Assembly (NCBI GenBank): GCA_028291125.1
Contig: JAQGIN010000033.1
Location: 1 to 5,632 of the forward strand
Origin: Caulobacter sp.
GTDB taxonomy: Bacteria > Pseudomonadota > Alphaproteobacteria > Caulobacterales > Caulobacteraceae
Direction of reading: 5' to 3'
Length of the DNA: 5,632 nt
Shown piece after piece: positions 5,451-5,632 of the stretch. Every line of letters starts with the position of its first letter. Position 1 is the stretch's first letter. The notes under the pieces were generated by a model, which was not told the origin of the DNA, did no database searches, and was given only the letters and a program-made list of their open reading frames with translations. The position numbers were made by a program, and so were the translations under genes.

Positions 5451-5632
5451 TCGTCCGTTGGGCCACAGCCGAGGACGCCGAGGCCATGGCGGCTCTGTAC
5501 GCGCACCATGTGCTTCACGGCGTGGCCACCTTCGAGGAGACGCCGCCGACCGCCGCGGACATGGCGGCGCGGCTGCAGGCGGTGCTGGCGCTCGGCCTGC
5601 CCTGGCTGGTGGCGGAAGCGGATGGACGCCTG
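5447..5632 (+). CDS. GNAT-family N-acetyltransferase, N-terminal part, cut by window edge
   Basis: The first 62 codons are present and the frame is open at the right edge. The opening IVRWATAEDAEAMAALY is the standard first strand and helix of a GNAT fold. HHVLHGVATFEETPPTAADMAARL resembles the phosphinothricin/methionine sulfone acetyltransferase group (Pat/MddA/YncA), where a VLHxxATFEE-like segment is typical. PWLVAEADGRL is the expected strand before the acetyl-CoA site, which itself lies outside the window. Such enzymes acetylate a free amino group on small toxic amino-acid analogues, but the substrate here is not determined. The ATG overlaps the oligopeptidase stop codon as ATGA, so translation is probably coupled and both genes share one mRNA. 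Confidence 0.85.
   Translation, partial: MIVRWATAEDAEAMAALYAHHVLHGVATFEETPPTAADMAARLQAVLALGLPWLVAEADGRL

Noticed and set aside
1..5632. Possible undescribed defence, mobile or biosynthetic system
   Set aside because: No terminal repeats, integrase, toxin-antitoxin pair or clustered effector genes are present; each gene belongs to a familiar chromosomal family with uniform base composition.

Overview
The window is GC-rich, densely coded chromosomal DNA with strong third-position G/C bias, which leaves long open frames opposite almost every gene. Gene content and protein sequences suggest an alphaproteobacterium, probably Caulobacteraceae-like (Caulobacter/Phenylobacterium). That placement is an inference from style and protein resemblance, not from a marker gene. 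I see no mobile element, RNA gene, CRISPR array or phage feature. It reads as an ordinary housekeeping region.

Layout. (1) Positions 1-365, minus: the N-terminal 121 codons of a crotonase-type enoyl-CoA hydratase/isomerase, running off the left edge. (2) 538-1713, plus: a soluble GAF-domain sensor histidine kinase with no receiver domain and no response regulator next to it, divergent from the crotonase gene across a 172-bp gap. (3) 1771-2220, plus: a MaoC-like hot-dog enoyl-CoA hydratase. A good inverted repeat, CAAAC-N4-GTTTG, lies directly upstream of its ribosome binding site and matches the operator pattern known for PsrA-type TetR regulators of fatty-acid degradation. (4) A hairpin at the maoC stop codon. 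(5) 2288-3121, minus: a chymotrypsin-fold serine peptidase with a complete His-Asp-Ser triad but no signal peptide. (6) 3336-5450, plus: an oligopeptidase B-type S9A peptidase, divergent from (5) across 214 bp. (7) 5447-5632, plus: the start of a GNAT acetyltransferase that overlaps the peptidase stop by 4 bases (ATGA) and runs off the right edge.

How they may work together. Genes 1 and 3 are both enoyl-CoA hydratase-type enzymes of acyl-CoA metabolism, and the putative operator fits control of gene 3 by acyl-CoA. Genes 6 and 7 are almost certainly one transcript. The two peptidases share a divergent intergenic region, but nothing in the sequence shows that they act together. The kinase's partner must be encoded elsewhere.

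The most useful second looks are the operator-like repeat before maoC, the oligopeptidase B that keeps only one acidic residue of each of two specificity pairs, and the apparently intracellular trypsin-fold peptidase. I did not find a convincing undescribed multi-gene system.
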